A DNA stretch of 61,572 nucleotides from Fibrobacter succinogenes (GTDB lineage Bacteria > Fibrobacterota > Fibrobacteria > Fibrobacterales > Fibrobacteraceae): contig CADBHQ010000017.1 of assembly GCA_902794535.1 (NCBI GenBank), forward strand, positions 1 through 61,572. The letters are read 5' to 3'. The notes beneath the pieces were generated by a model. It was not told where the DNA came from. It ran no database searches and was given only the letters and a program-made list of their open reading frames with translations. Positions 42,735-53,400 of the stretch are shown here, in pieces (within the stretch, counting starts at the first letter, position 1; the number at the start of each line of letters is the position of its first letter). The position numbers and the translations under genes are program-made.

Positions 42735-44705
42735 ATGAGCAAAGATGTAAAAAAACAGCCGATTAAACACACATTTCCCTTTTATTGGTTGGTTTTTGCT
42801 GCAATTCTCATTGTCGGACGTTTTGCGCTATTGTGTATACTTTACATGATGGACACCCCCACGGGTTCATCGCTCGTGCCCGATTACAACCGCTTTATAT
42901 GGCATACGCTGTACGCAGAAATCGGTTTTTCTTCGGCACTTGCACTCCTGTTTTCAGGACTGACTCTTGCATTCCATAAAAAGAACCTGAAAGCAATCAA
43001 AATAACCGCCATTGTTTTCGCGGCAATTTACCTCGTACTCAGTGGAGTCGATGACGAATTGCAGCGTTGGATGAGTCAGAAACTCTCCTTATCGTTTATC
43101 AAAACCTATACGTATGCTTGGACCGATTCGACGCTCGTTTCAAAAATCGCCCTAGGCGGTCTTGGACACTTCTTGCTGACCCTGGGTATAGTCATACTTT
43201 CCATAACGGGGCTTATCTTTTTCGCTAAAAAAGCAACCCCGATTAAGATTGGTTCCAAAACAATCGAAAGAAAGCTCTACATTTCTACAGGCATCATTTT
43301 TGTTCTTGCCGCATTAGGTTGCACTTCACACTTGTGGTACAACTATTCGCAACGCCGCTGGGACCGCATTCGACCTGTCGTATACAATCTGGCAGAAAAT
43401 TTATTCGAAGATGTCGGCTTTGAAAAAGAGCCCGAGAACCTTCGCGAAGGAATAGCCCTTTTAGGCGGAAACCCGGATAAGGAATATCCGTTCTGGAAAG
43501 AATCGACCAACGAACAAAAATCTATCGAAGAATTCAAGAACAAGTCTCTCGAAGAAAAGCCCGATATTCTTTTGATGACAATCGAATCGCTTCGCGGATG
43601 GACGTTCGACATGAGAATCCCTGCCAACTGCGAACGTTTCCCCAACATTTGCAAACTTTCCCAGAACAGCCTGTATTTCCCGAACACTTACAGCGTAGGC
43701 AACCCCTCTGTAGAAGGCCTTTTGGGAATCATGACCGGCGTAATCAGCCTCCCGACAAAGACTCTGTTGCGCGATTTCCCGAATACAAACCTTAGAAGTT
43801 TTTCTGAAATACTTTCAGAAGCCGGATATTATTCAGAAGTCATTCTTGGCGCAGACCCTCGATTCGATAACGAAGAATCTTGGTACAGCAAGTGGTTTGA
43901 CTACCACGAATTCAAGCAGGAATACGCAGACGATGTTTCTTCAGCAATACGCTTTGTCGAACGTTACAAGGAACGCCCCAAAGACAAGCCCACGTTCTTC
44001 CATTGGATGAGTTTGTCGATGCACACCCCGTTCACCCTGCCCAAGAAAATGGGTGAAACTCCGCCGAATATTGACGACGCCTACCTTAGAGCCGCCGTTT
44101 ACATGGATAGTGCAGTAGGCATTATTCTTGATTCTTTGGCTAACGACCCTCGCTTTGAAAACACGCTTATCATACTGACCGGAGACCACTCCGCACCGAA
44201 CGGGCGCCAACAGCAAGATGCAGAACGAATCGGAATGGCAAGCGAAGGCTTCACCTGGATTTCGCTTATGTTCAAGGGGCCAGGCATTACTCCTTCGACT
44301 ATCCCCAACGTAACATCGCAACAAAACATTGCTAGTTCTGTCATTGGATATTTAGGGTTAGACGTATCGAACCATTTTATGGGAGTCGACCTAATTAACA
44401 ACCCGCTTCACGATACAAGTATTCAACCGATTTATTCATTCCGTTACGGAACAATGGCCATGAGGCAAGACTCTACAGCCTATTACGTTTTACCTGTTGA
44501 CGGAACCGGAAACGCGATTGCACAAACGGTCTACCTAAACCCGACCTGGTACACCGACAATACCGTGAACAGCTTTGTCACAGGAGAACCTGTCACAATC
44601 GCGCAAGACTCTTTGGAAACAATTACAAGAAAAATGCGAACAGCGGCAAAAGCATGGGAATACATTGTTTATAAGAACAGGATTATGCCGCCGAACAAGC
44701 AATAA
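42735..44705 (+). CDS. LTA-synthase-family membrane phosphotransferase, Ser-type nucleophile
   Basis: A 656-residue paralogue of the protein at 36453. Five N-terminal helices (about 16-215) precede a sulfatase-type domain: ILLMTIESLRGW (metal Glu), TYSVGNPSVEGLLGIMTG, and LIILTGDHSAPNG (metal DH). Where LtaS has the nucleophilic Thr, this protein has Ser (GNPSVEG), which is compatible with sulfatase-fold phosphotransfer but different from its paralogue. It precedes the MMPL transporter by 11 nt, so the two are probably one operon. Modification of a lipid or glycan that the MMPL protein exports is inference. The donor is unknown. Confidence 0.87.
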   Translation: MSKDVKKQPIKHTFPFYWLVFAAILIVGRFALLCILYMMDTPTGSSLVPDYNRFIWHTLYAEIGFSSALALLFSGLTLAFHKKNLKAIKITAIVFAAIYLVLSGVDDELQRWMSQKLSLSFIKTYTYAWTDSTLVSKIALGGLGHFLLTLGIVILSITGLIFFAKKATPIKIGSKTIERKLYISTGIIFVLAALGCTSHLWYNYSQRRWDRIRPVVYNLAENLFEDVGFEKEPENLREGIALLGGNPDKEYPFWKESTNEQKSIEEFKNKSLEEKPDILLMTIESLRGWTFDMRIPANCERFPNICKLSQNSLYFPNTYSVGNPSVEGLLGIMTGVISLPTKTLLRDFPNTNLRSFSEILSEAGYYSEVILGADPRFDNEESWYSKWFDYHEFKQEYADDVSSAIRFVERYKERPKDKPTFFHWMSLSMHTPFTLPKKMGETPPNIDDAYLRAAVYMDSAVGIILDSLANDPRFENTLIILTGDHSAPNGRQQQDAERIGMASEGFTWISLMFKGPGITPSTIPNVTSQQNIASSVIGYLGLDVSNHFMGVDLINNPLHDTSIQPIYSFRYGTMAMRQDSTAYYVLPVDGTGNAIAQTVYLNPTWYTDNTVNSFVTGEPVTIAQDSLETITRKMRTAAKAWEYIVYKNRIMPPNKQ

Positions 44706-44716
44706 CGAGAGAAATT

Positions 44717-47296
44717 ATGAACCTAATCAACAAATTTTCGAGTTGGTACATTCCTCTTATCTGCAAGCACCAATACAAGGCTCTTGCATTTTACCTAATC
44801 TTGGCACTCTTATGCGCCATCCCCATTCTCTTTAAGCCAGGTCTCAAACTGGATGCCGACCTTTCGCACTTGCTGCCCGAAGGCACCCCCAGCGTTAAGG
44901 CCCTTGAAGAGTCTTACCAGCGATTCGGTTCTACTGACCAGTTCATGATCGCCATCCAAAGTGACGACGTTTATCTGGTTGCCGCCTTGCAGGATTCCAT
45001 ACGCGAATACATCCACAAGAACTGGCAAGGTGATTTCGTTTCGACCCAGGTCGACAACGAAAACCAATTCTTCATGGATAACGCCCTGCTTTATTTGCCC
45101 ATAAAGCACCTTGAAAGAATCCGCGACAACCTGGAAGACCTGCAACTCGAAATCGGCCGCAAAAATGGCCCCCTGGTCGTTGACCTTCTAGAAGCATCGT
45201 CTGCAGCCCCCGCATCGACTGAGAAAAAAGAACGCGTTTGGTTCAGCGCCGACATCCCTCAGGAACTTGGTCTCCCCGATGAAGCCGCAGGCGCATTCGA
45301 TTCCTTCTTCAAGAAGAAAAACGAGAATGCCTCTATTGATGGCGAAGAATGGCACAAGAAAAAGCCCGTACCCGTTGCCCTGAGAAACCGCTTTATCGGT
45401 TGTCCGCCTCCCGACAGCACCGGAAAAATCTTGTTCAACGGCGTTGTAAACGCCAAGCTTATCAAGCCCTCGACCGACTACGAATTTGTAACTCACATTC
45501 TCGCCCGTACAGACACCCTGCTCGCCTACTTCAGCAACAAGACTTATCCGGTTCCTACCCGCTTTTCTGTAGAAGGCACTTACGAAGGACTTAAAGAAGT
45601 CGACGAAGTCGCAAACGATTCCATCTTCTCTTTTGCGATTAGCCTTGTTCTGATTATCATCCTCACCATCTTCTTCTTCAGAAGTGTGAAGGGACCGATC
45701 TTAGTGACAGCCTCGGTGCTTTACGCTTGCCTTCCGACTCTTGCATTTACGGCCCTGTTCTATGGCAAGCTGAATCCCTTTACCGTATTTGTTGCCTCCA
45801 TTATCTTGGGCATCGGCATTGACTACGCTATCCATATTTTGGGAACGTCGCAAAAGTTAATGCGCACGTACGCCACCCTCGAAGAAGTCCTGGAAGCTGC
45901 TCAACGCAAAATGCTCAAGCCTTTTGTGCTTGCAAGCTTTACCACGATTGCAGCATTCCTTACACTTTTGGCGGCCCACTTCCGCGGCTTCTATGAATTT
46001 GGTGTGGTAGCCTCGATGGGCGTGCTGTTCAGCATGCTCACCTCGGTCCTTGTACTTCCGGTATTCATCAAGTGCATGGGCGGTATCCCGAAGGCTCCCG
46101 ATAACTCGCTGCTGCCAAAGTCTTGGGACGAAGCGAAAATCCTGCGTTTCTTCAAGTATGCAGCCTTTGCAGGTTTCGCCCTCGGAATCGTTTCGCTCTG
46201 GTTCGCTCAAGACGTTGACTTTGAACATAACCTGCGTAACTTGCGCCGCGTTTCAACAGAAAAGACTCAAGTAAAGAAAGGTATCCGCACAGGCGTTACA
46301 AGAATCAACAACCGTTCTTCTTCTACACCTGCCGCAGTGATGGGTAGCTCCTCGAAGCAGCTCGACCTTCTTTATGACACATTGATGGTGCGCCTGCATG
46401 TAGAACACGATTCTACCCTTCGCAGTTTCCTCACCCTCAAGACTTTCGTTCCGCCTCAGGATTCTCAAGAAAAGCGACTCGAAGTCATCGAAGAAATCCG
46501 TGACCTTGTAGACGCACGCGTATTTGACCGAGCCGAAGGCGACGATTCTGCAAACGTTGCAAATCTGCGCAAGCTCGCCAGCATCGAAAAAACATTTACT
46601 GCCGAAGACATTCCTGGTTGGGCTTTGGACCTGCTTCGTGAAAAAGACGGTAGCTATGGAAAGATTGGCTTTATTTACGGCGATTTCCCGAGCTGGGACG
46701 CCAAGGCTCTACACCGTTTCCAGGAGCGTTACAGCCACTGGAACTTTGACGGCGAAGACCTTCGCACCTTCTCTTCGCAATTCATTCTTTCCGACGTTAT
46801 TGACTTGGTCAAGAAGGATAGCTTTAGACTTGCGCTCGTCATTATCCTCGTCATTTTCGGCACCCTCATCATTTCCTTCCGCAAGCCCAAACTATTCTTG
46901 GCGGGCTGTGTCTCGTTTGGTATGGGTATTGTCTTGACGCTTGGACTTCTCGGGTTCTTGACAGACTTCTTTGAATTCGGAAAGATTAGCATATACAATG
47001 TGATTGTGATACCCATGACACTCGGTATTGGCATTGACGCCACCATCCACATGATTACCTCTTGGATGTCCGACAAGAACTTGACGCTCCGTCAGTTAAT
47101 GGACACTACCGGCCGTAACGTGATGGCCAGTTCCACTACCACCATCGCAGGCTTTGTCGGGTTCTTGTTCACCACTCACCGTGGTCTCAAGGGCATTGGC
47201 GACCTTGCATGCCTCGGTATAGCTATGTTCCTTATCACAAGTATCATCTTCAGCATGTACTTGTGCGGAAGCTGGCTTAAAAAGAATAAAGGTTAA
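44717..47296 (+). CDS. MMPL/RND-superfamily exporter (hopanoid-transporter-like)
   Basis: The protein has 859 residues with the RND duplication: helix 1 (about 22-42), an extracytoplasmic loop, five helices (about 305-460), then a helix near 475, a second loop, and five helices (about 690-855). MMPL-type motifs include SIILGIGIDYAIHI (the GxxxDY core of repeat 1) and TLGIGIDATIHM (repeat 2). MMPL relatives move lipids, siderophores or hopanoids using the proton gradient. There is no adaptor or outer-membrane partner next to it. The preceding gene is a phosphotransferase, so a modified lipid or glycolipid is a plausible cargo (inference). Its last four bases overlap the convergent glycosyltransferase gene. 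Confidence 0.88.
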   Translation: MNLINKFSSWYIPLICKHQYKALAFYLILALLCAIPILFKPGLKLDADLSHLLPEGTPSVKALEESYQRFGSTDQFMIAIQSDDVYLVAALQDSIREYIHKNWQGDFVSTQVDNENQFFMDNALLYLPIKHLERIRDNLEDLQLEIGRKNGPLVVDLLEASSAAPASTEKKERVWFSADIPQELGLPDEAAGAFDSFFKKKNENASIDGEEWHKKKPVPVALRNRFIGCPPPDSTGKILFNGVVNAKLIKPSTDYEFVTHILARTDTLLAYFSNKTYPVPTRFSVEGTYEGLKEVDEVANDSIFSFAISLVLIIILTIFFFRSVKGPILVTASVLYACLPTLAFTALFYGKLNPFTVFVASIILGIGIDYAIHILGTSQKLMRTYATLEEVLEAAQRKMLKPFVLASFTTIAAFLTLLAAHFRGFYEFGVVASMGVLFSMLTSVLVLPVFIKCMGGIPKAPDNSLLPKSWDEAKILRFFKYAAFAGFALGIVSLWFAQDVDFEHNLRNLRRVSTEKTQVKKGIRTGVTRINNRSSSTPAAVMGSSSKQLDLLYDTLMVRLHVEHDSTLRSFLTLKTFVPPQDSQEKRLEVIEEIRDLVDARVFDRAEGDDSANVANLRKLASIEKTFTAEDIPGWALDLLREKDGSYGKIGFIYGDFPSWDAKALHRFQERYSHWNFDGEDLRTFSSQFILSDVIDLVKKDSFRLALVIILVIFGTLIISFRKPKLFLAGCVSFGMGIVLTLGLLGFLTDFFEFGKISIYNVIVIPMTLGIGIDATIHMITSWMSDKNLTLRQLMDTTGRNVMASSTTTIAGFVGFLFTTHRGLKGIGDLACLGIAMFLITSIIFSMYLCGSWLKKNKG

Positions 47297-48456
47297 ACCT
47301 TCAGAATAAAATTCACCGTTTCTTCGAGATCGGCGATCTGACGGGTATGCACTTCGACATAGCGCTTGGGCGCACGGGCCGCATACTCGTCATAAATTTT
47401 AGAATCAAGCAATTGCACTAGGCGGTTCTTGATTTCGCTTACAGAATACGGGTCAAAGTACAGCACCGCGTCACCGCAGACTTCAGGAATCGAAGTCGTA
47501 CCGCTTGCGGCCACAGGCACGCCGTAGCGCATGGACTGCACCGGCGGATAGCCAAAGCCTTCGTTCAAGCTCGGGAATACAAAGGCGTAGGCATTCTTAT
47601 GCAGGAATTCCAGTTCCTTGTTTTCGACATAGCCGAGTAATACAAAACGGTCTTTATGCTTGAGATGGCGCAAGTAAGCTTTGGGGTTTGCGGCCCCGGT
47701 AATCACCATCTTAAAATCAAACGGCTTGCCCTGCGACTGATACATACCGACTAGTTCATCGAAAGCCATCGCAGCACGCAGGTTATTCTTTTCCCAGCGG
47801 GCGCCGCTCGTGAGTAAGAAATACTTTTTCGCAGCGACTCCCGGCGGCAAGAATCCTTCGGGTTCGTATGCCGTCATAGGGCTGTAGAAAACCGGAATTT
47901 CCAAATCCAGAAGTTCCGGGAAGAACGACTTGATGGAAGCACGGCTATGTTCGCTCACCGTAATAGTGCGGGCCTTGCCTTCGGCCATGCGCTTGGCCAA
48001 ATCCTGGTACTTGGGTTTGTAGTAATGCTTTTTCCAGCTTTCGCGGTAACGGACCAACGCTTCGAACTTCTGTCCGAGTTTTTTGGCGAAACCGACACCG
48101 GCCCAGCTGTACTGCATTTCGAGAGCACGCACACCATGCCAAGTGAACACGAAATCCTTGACGTTAATGTCCCACTTTTTTTCGAGCGAGTAAAGCGGGG
48201 TATAAAAGGTATCAATCTGGTTTTCGTCGATAATCTGCTGCGGCGATTTTTCGTTGATATCGAACAGCGGAATGTTCTGCGTTTTGCAGGCATCGAGAAT
48301 CATAGGATCCAGGTACTTTTTGCCGTCGTAGGCGCAGCTGAATTGCACGCCACGCTTGACCAACGCCCAGAAAATCACTTCGCCGTAGGAACCACCGCCG
48401 TGGAACTTGGCACTATGAATCGGCTGTACTGCGACCAGATTGAAAAGCAGATTCAT
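47293..48456 (-). CDS. Glycosyltransferase, GT4-type
   Basis: A 387-residue GT-B glycosyltransferase. The C-terminal lobe shows YFLLTSGARWEKNNLRAAMAF, RFVLLGYVENKELEFLHKNAYAFVFPSLNEGFGYPPVQSMRYGVPV (the E-x7-E nucleotide-sugar motif reads EGFGYPPVQSM, with Gln at the second position) and SIPEVCGDAVLYFDP. The N-terminal lobe binds the acceptor. It lies 1 nt after the GT8-type gene, so the two are coupled. The acceptor and donor sugar are unknown; a surface glycan assembled with the flippase operon is plausible. Confidence 0.9.
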   Translation of the reverse strand: MNLLFNLVAVQPIHSAKFHGGGSYGEVIFWALVKRGVQFSCAYDGKKYLDPMILDACKTQNIPLFDINEKSPQQIIDENQIDTFYTPLYSLEKKWDINVKDFVFTWHGVRALEMQYSWAGVGFAKKLGQKFEALVRYRESWKKHYYKPKYQDLAKRMAEGKARTITVSEHSRASIKSFFPELLDLEIPVFYSPMTAYEPEGFLPPGVAAKKYFLLTSGARWEKNNLRAAMAFDELVGMYQSQGKPFDFKMVITGAANPKAYLRHLKHKDRFVLLGYVENKELEFLHKNAYAFVFPSLNEGFGYPPVQSMRYGVPVAASGTTSIPEVCGDAVLYFDPYSVSEIKNRLVQLLDSKIYDEYAARAPKRYVEVHTRQIADLEETVNFILKV

Positions 48457-48457
48457 G

Positions 48458-49474
48458 CTACCTCCCCAAGATTTTTCCGAAAACTCTCAAGGGAAGTACT
48501 AGAATCGGCATGTGCTTGTAGATCCAGGCGAGCGACTTGGCGAAGGCGTAGCTGCGGATAATGTAGGCGCCACCGGCACCCACCTTGCGAGTCTGGAATT
48601 CAAATTCTTCCTTGGCGTGGGCAATCACGTCGTCATAATATTCGTTGATGGAAATGCTCTTGTCAGCGTTGACCTTCACCGGAATATTTTTCAGGTTGGT
48701 GTAGAAGTCCTTGCGCAAAATTTTCGGCAAGAACAAGTCCATGCTGGCGGGCACCTTGTGACCACGGGTATCGATGATTCGCGAGCCAAAGAAGTGCAGC
48801 ACTTTCGCCGTCGGGAGGAACCTGTTGCCGTAAGCCAGCTGGCAGTTCCAGCCTCCGGGCATCTTCTGCGTCACATAGCCAAACTTGAAGTTCGTTTCGG
48901 CGAGGCTTGCCATGTCGTAGGGGAAATTCTTGGACACGCAATAGAGCCAGAGTTCGTGCCAAGTTTCAAAGAACTTGTGGGCTTCGGGAGTGTCTGCGGC
49001 AAACATCACGCCCCCGTTAAAGATTTCGTCGTTCAGAATCGGCGAGAAGCCCATCATTTTCGCGTTGTTCAAAACCTTCTTGCGGTTGATGGCCTTCGAA
49101 AGATTGGTGTGGAAATCGAGCACCGCATAAATGCCGCCCTTCCATTCTTCGGGAATCGAGAGATCGCCTACAATAGCAATGTCGGAATCCATGTACAGAA
49201 AATCGCCGTCGATGACATTGCGCATGACCGTCTTGAGGTAACGGGAGCGGAGCATGGGCGTGAACTTTTCGTCGAGGGTGAGCACCTTGAGTTCATCGAC
49301 CGCATCTTTAAGGACCGCACGTGGGCCGGTCAGAGTCGCCGCCGTCTTGTCGTCGGTCAGGAGCGTTACGAAAGCGCCCGGGTTATGGACGCGGAGAGAC
49401 GCAATCGCCACCAGCGTCTGTTCACAGAAAAAATCCTTCGGGGAACTAGTCAGAACAAAAAGGTACTTTGTCAT
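48458..49474 (-). CDS. GT8-like nucleotide-diphospho-sugar glycosyltransferase
   Basis: A 338-residue GT-A enzyme. DGDFLYMDSDIAIVGDL (near residue 90) carries the DxD metal and nucleotide motif. NDEIFNGGVMFA and GGWNCQLAYGNRFLPTAKVLHFFGS (with the HFFG metal histidine) match the GT8 family. The amphipathic C-terminus (HMPILVLPLRVFGKILGR) may bind the inner face of the membrane. It is first in the pair with the GT4-type gene. Sugar specificity cannot be inferred. Confidence 0.82.
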   Translation of the reverse strand: MTKYLFVLTSSPKDFFCEQTLVAIASLRVHNPGAFVTLLTDDKTAATLTGPRAVLKDAVDELKVLTLDEKFTPMLRSRYLKTVMRNVIDGDFLYMDSDIAIVGDLSIPEEWKGGIYAVLDFHTNLSKAINRKKVLNNAKMMGFSPILNDEIFNGGVMFAADTPEAHKFFETWHELWLYCVSKNFPYDMASLAETNFKFGYVTQKMPGGWNCQLAYGNRFLPTAKVLHFFGSRIIDTRGHKVPASMDLFLPKILRKDFYTNLKNIPVKVNADKSISINEYYDDVIAHAKEEFEFQTRKVGAGGAYIIRSYAFAKSLAWIYKHMPILVLPLRVFGKILGR

Positions 49475-49554
49475 GGGTCAAATATACCTTTATTAAACGA
49501 AAAACTCCGAGTCCCTCATCGGAAATCGGATAAATTGCAAAATCTTGCGGTTAA

Positions 49555-49899
49555 TTAGCCTGCCTTAGCGGCTTCGAGCTTGCTGATTTCGCCAGCCTGC
49601 TTGTCGCAGAGGTTTTTCAGGTTGCCGATTTCGGCATCTTTCTTGGCGACCTGGTCCTTGAGGTCTTCGCACTGGGCGGCATAAGTCTGTTCGGACTCGA
49701 TGCGGGAGCTCAGTTCACTCTTGAGGCTATCGATAGAACTGCGAAGCGTTTCTGCAGCGTTTTCGGCATCCTTAAGGGCGGAGCTGTCGCAATCGCAAGA
49801 ATCATCTTCATCGTCGCAAAGGGCCTTAATTTTCTTGGAAGCGGCAATGGCGGCCGCGGCACCTACAGCAAGACCCACAATAAAACTTGATGCTTTCAT
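49555..49899 (-). CDS. Small membrane-anchored coiled-coil protein, function unknown
   Basis: Starting at ATG 49899 with AAGGAG 6 nt upstream (114 aa); the open frame extends 12 codons further. It has one short hydrophobic segment (SSFIVGLAVGAAAAIAA, residues about 3-20), a Cys- and Asp-rich stretch (ALCDDEDDSCDCDSS), and a long helix of heptad character (about 42-114). I recognise no family. The layout resembles small YtxH-type membrane-anchored helical proteins. Single-gene unit. Confidence 0.7.
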   Translation of the reverse strand: MKASSFIVGLAVGAAAAIAASKKIKALCDDEDDSCDCDSSALKDAENAAETLRSSIDSLKSELSSRIESEQTYAAQCEDLKDQVAKKDAEIGNLKNLCDKQAGEISKLEAAKAG

Positions 49900-50229
49900 A
49901 TTTGCTCCTTGGAAAACTTTTCCTATAATATCCATTCTGAAAATAGAAAAATCAAGTAAAAAAAGACCCGACAGAAAAATTTTTTCTCTTTTTTATTATG
50001 CGGGAGGGAACCCAGCTCGGAGTTGACGCCTATCGGCGTCCGTGGCTACATTCGGTCATATCGGCAAGTAAACTTGCCGCTGCGACACTCATTCGCACAC
50101 TTTTGCGAAGGCCACATACAACATCCTCTAAAAACAATAAAAATTCTTTTTTTCCTCTGAAAAAGGCAATTCCTTCTTATTTTGAAGGTAGCACAAGTTA
50201 TTCTTAGGAATGGAATTCTTTTTAAAGCA
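49900..50229. other. Non-coding stretch with structured hairpins
   Basis: No coding frame here is convincing. Two perfect hairpins stand out: GACGCC-TATC-GGCGTC at 50025-50040 and CGGCAAGT-AA-ACTTGCCG at 50062-50079, joined by a shared GC-rich block. A short AT-rich segment precedes the tRNA terminator. Confidence 0.5.
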
Positions 50230-50261
50230 AAAGACCCTCTGGATTGCTCCAGAGGGTCTTT
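50230..50261 (-). terminator. Terminator after tRNA-Ser
   Basis: A perfect 14-bp stem AAAGACCCTCTGGA / TCCAGAGGGTCTTT with a 4-nt loop is followed by TTTTGC on the minus strand. Confidence 0.9.
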
Positions 50262-50265
50262 GCAG

Positions 50266-50354
50266 CGGGAAGAGCGAGATTCGAACTCGCGATAGGATTA
50301 AGTCCTATACGTCCTTAGCAGGGACGCGCCTTCGGCCAGCTCGGCCATCTTCCC
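50266..50354 (-). tRNA. tRNA-Ser(GCU)
   Basis: The minus-strand transcript folds as a class II tRNA of 89 nt: acceptor GGGAAGA/TCTTCCC, D-arm with GCCGAGCTGGCCGAAGGC, anticodon stem CGTCC/GGACG with loop CTGCTAA (anticodon GCT), long variable arm TATAGGACTTAATCCTATC, and T-loop GTTCGAATC. The 3' CCA is not encoded. It stands alone, and its terminator lies 5 nt beyond the 3' end. Confidence 0.97.
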
Positions 50355-50491
50355 ATCTTGGGGACACAAATTTTAGATAAAATTCAGCAAAATTTCAAGG
50401 GTATCGACCCAAAAATGGCAAATTTAGCCCCATAATGGCACTTTTTTTTACATTACATGGAGCGAAAAACCAAATTTTCTAAATTTTATAT

Positions 50492-53400
50492 ATGCGTCAC
50501 TTCTCCAAATTGTTCAAAATCGTGGCCGCTTTCGCTTTAGTCGGCCTCATTTGCTGCATTCCCGCCTACATCGTAGTATTCAAGATACTCCCGACCCAGG
50601 ATCCGGACAACCAGTTCAACCGTTCCACCATCCTGCAGGTGCTTTCAGGCGAAACTCGAGTCTATTATAATGATGGCGAAGAACTTTTGGGCGCCTTCTT
50701 TGACGCAAACCACCGCGTGTACGTACCTTACGGTGATATTCCGGCCAATATCGTGAATGCCTTGATCGCAGCCGAAGACGCCGGCTACTGGACGCACTCC
50801 GGATTCAGCATTTACGGCTTTACCCGCGCCATGATTTCAAACATCAAGAGCGGGCACATGCGCCAAGGCGGTTCTACGCTGACCCAGCAGACCGTCAAGA
50901 ACATTTTTGGGCGCGAAGAACGAAGCATCAAGGAAAAGGGCAAGGAGCTCATTAATGCGCTCCGCATGGAAAAGCACTTTAGCAAAGAAGACATCCTGGA
51001 ATTCTACCTGAACCAGTTCCACGTTTCGGGTACCGGAAAGGGCGTAGCTATTGCCGCCCAGTACTTCTTTAACAAGGAACTCAAGGACCTGACACTTGCC
51101 GAATGCGCCTTTATTGCAGGTTCGGTGAAGGGCCCGTTCAACTACGACCCGTTTATCCAGCGCAACGCCGAACGCCGCGAAAAAGCCTTGGCCCGCGGCA
51201 AGGAACGCCTGGAATACGTACTCGGCCGCATGGTCGAAGAGAATTACATTTCTGAAGAAGAAATGAACGAAGCACTCGCTAAGCCGCTGGAATTCAACCA
51301 CGGCAACTTCCGCTTTAGCGTGAGCACCATGCTCGACCGCATTGAAGAAAAGCTGGACGGCGAATTCTTCCAGAAAAAATTTGAAGCCGAAGGCATCGAA
51401 GACTGGCGCAAGGCTCAGCTTTCGATCACCACCACAGTAGATGCCCGCAGCCAGGACGCAGCAAAGACTGCTTTGCAGGCAAACATCAGCGGACTCCAGA
51501 TGCAGCTCGGTGGCTTTGTGCTCCCGAAGGCACAGTTTGCAAACCGCGCACAGACGGCACGTAAGGGCGACTACCTGTACGGCACAGTCGACAGCATCAT
51601 GGTCGATGACCAGGGCAGTCTCAAGGCATTAACGCTCAACTTCGGACAGCTCAAGGGTTTGGTTTCGGAAGCAGCCGTGAAGGACTTTGCGAAAAAGGCC
51701 GGTGGCGACGTGAACAAGATTTTGGCTCCGCAGCTCAAGAAGGGCGCCATTCTGTTGGTGAGCGTGATGGACGATAAGACCATCGATGGATTTGCTCCCT
51801 GCCAGATTGAAACGGAACCCGTGCTGCAAGGCGCTCTTTTCGCCATTCAGAATGGTAACGTCGTCGCAAGCCAGGGCGGTTTCCACAACACCGGATTTGA
51901 CCGTAGCTTTAAGGCCGTGCGACAGCTGGGTTCTAGCTGGAAGCCGATTCTTTACGCGCTTGCTCTCAAGTACCACTGGAATTATCTGGACATGCTGGAA
52001 AACGACTTCAACGTTTTCCAGTTCACGAACCAGTTCTACTTCCCGCGCCCGGACCACAAGAACAAGGGTGATGTCGTAAGCATCGCTTGGTCTGCCACTC
52101 GTTCTGAAAACATCGCCAGCATTTGGCTCTTGGAGCACTTGCTCGATAAACTTTCGCTTGAAGAATTCTACGACATCGCCGCCGTGAATGACATGGCTCG
52201 CCACGAAGACGAAGACACCAAGAAGTTCTTTGAACGCCTGCGCGACAAGTACGGCCTGATTCTGAAAGAAGATACCAAACGCGAAATCGAATTCACCAAG
52301 GCCCGCGACGCTCTTGCCGAACGCTACAGGCTCGAAGGCAAAGACGACAAGGCCCGTGATGTGCTGAACCTACGCTACGGAACCTTTAACGATGTCGCCG
52401 TAAAGCAGTCCAAGAAAGACGCCAAGACTCTTAGCTTTATCAAGCACAACTACAAGCGCTATTCTGAAATCTTGCGCGAACGCCAGGCACAAGAACTTGA
52501 CCCGACGATTGAGCTCCCGCCGCTGGATTCCGTAGTGTTGCTCAACCACTTTACGCTCGCCGACATGAAGCGCCTTTCGACCATGATCGAACCTGTGGAT
52601 AGCGAAGTGGATTACCTGGACGCAGAACACCTGCGTTACTGGCCCGATTACAGACGTTCGCTCGCCTTTGCCGAATACGCACGCTTCGCCAAAGAAATCG
52701 GTATTCACCAGAAGTTGCAGAAAGTGTTCAGTATGCCGCTCGGCGTGAACGACATTACGCTGGCTGAAATTTCGACTGCTTACCAGACGCTCTTAACCGG
52801 TAAGGTATTCAAGTGCTTGGATGGTGACTGGACTGATCCGTGCTTCATTAAGGAAATCAAGAACCGCGACGGCAAGGTGATCTTTAGAAACAAGAGCGAA
52901 AGCAAGGTAGTGCTCGGTGATTCGATTACCTCGCAGATTGCAGTGATGTTGCATTCCGTGTTCACGAACGGTACCGCTCGTAGCCAGTACACACACATTA
53001 CAGTGACCTCACCGGATAAAGCCATTACGCTGCGCTACCCCGCCCTCGGTAAGACCGGTACCACGAACGATTACCGCAACGTAGCCTTCCTTGGTGCGCT
53101 CCCGACTTACGTGAATGAAAAGAATGGCATTGCCACCGACTCCGTGATTGCTATCGGTAGCTATGTGGGCTTTGACGATAACAAGCCGCTGAAATCTGGA
53201 CGCACGCGTATTGCAGGCGCCAGCGGTGGTTTGCCGCAATGGGCTGACTTTGCCAAGAAAGAAATCAACATTTTGGGTCTGCCCGAAAAGATTGACTTCC
53301 TCGACATTTCGATGCTCGCCGCTGGAGAAGTTCCGCTGGTACTCCCGAACGAACGCGGCCAGCTGACCGTTGACCCGATGACCGGTAGCATTATCGCAGG

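Noticed and set aside
50434..50455. Possible sigma-54 promoter upstream of the PBP1A gene (TGGCAC then TTTAC)
   Set aside because: The -24 element matches, but the -12 TTGC is not present, so the match is too weak to list.
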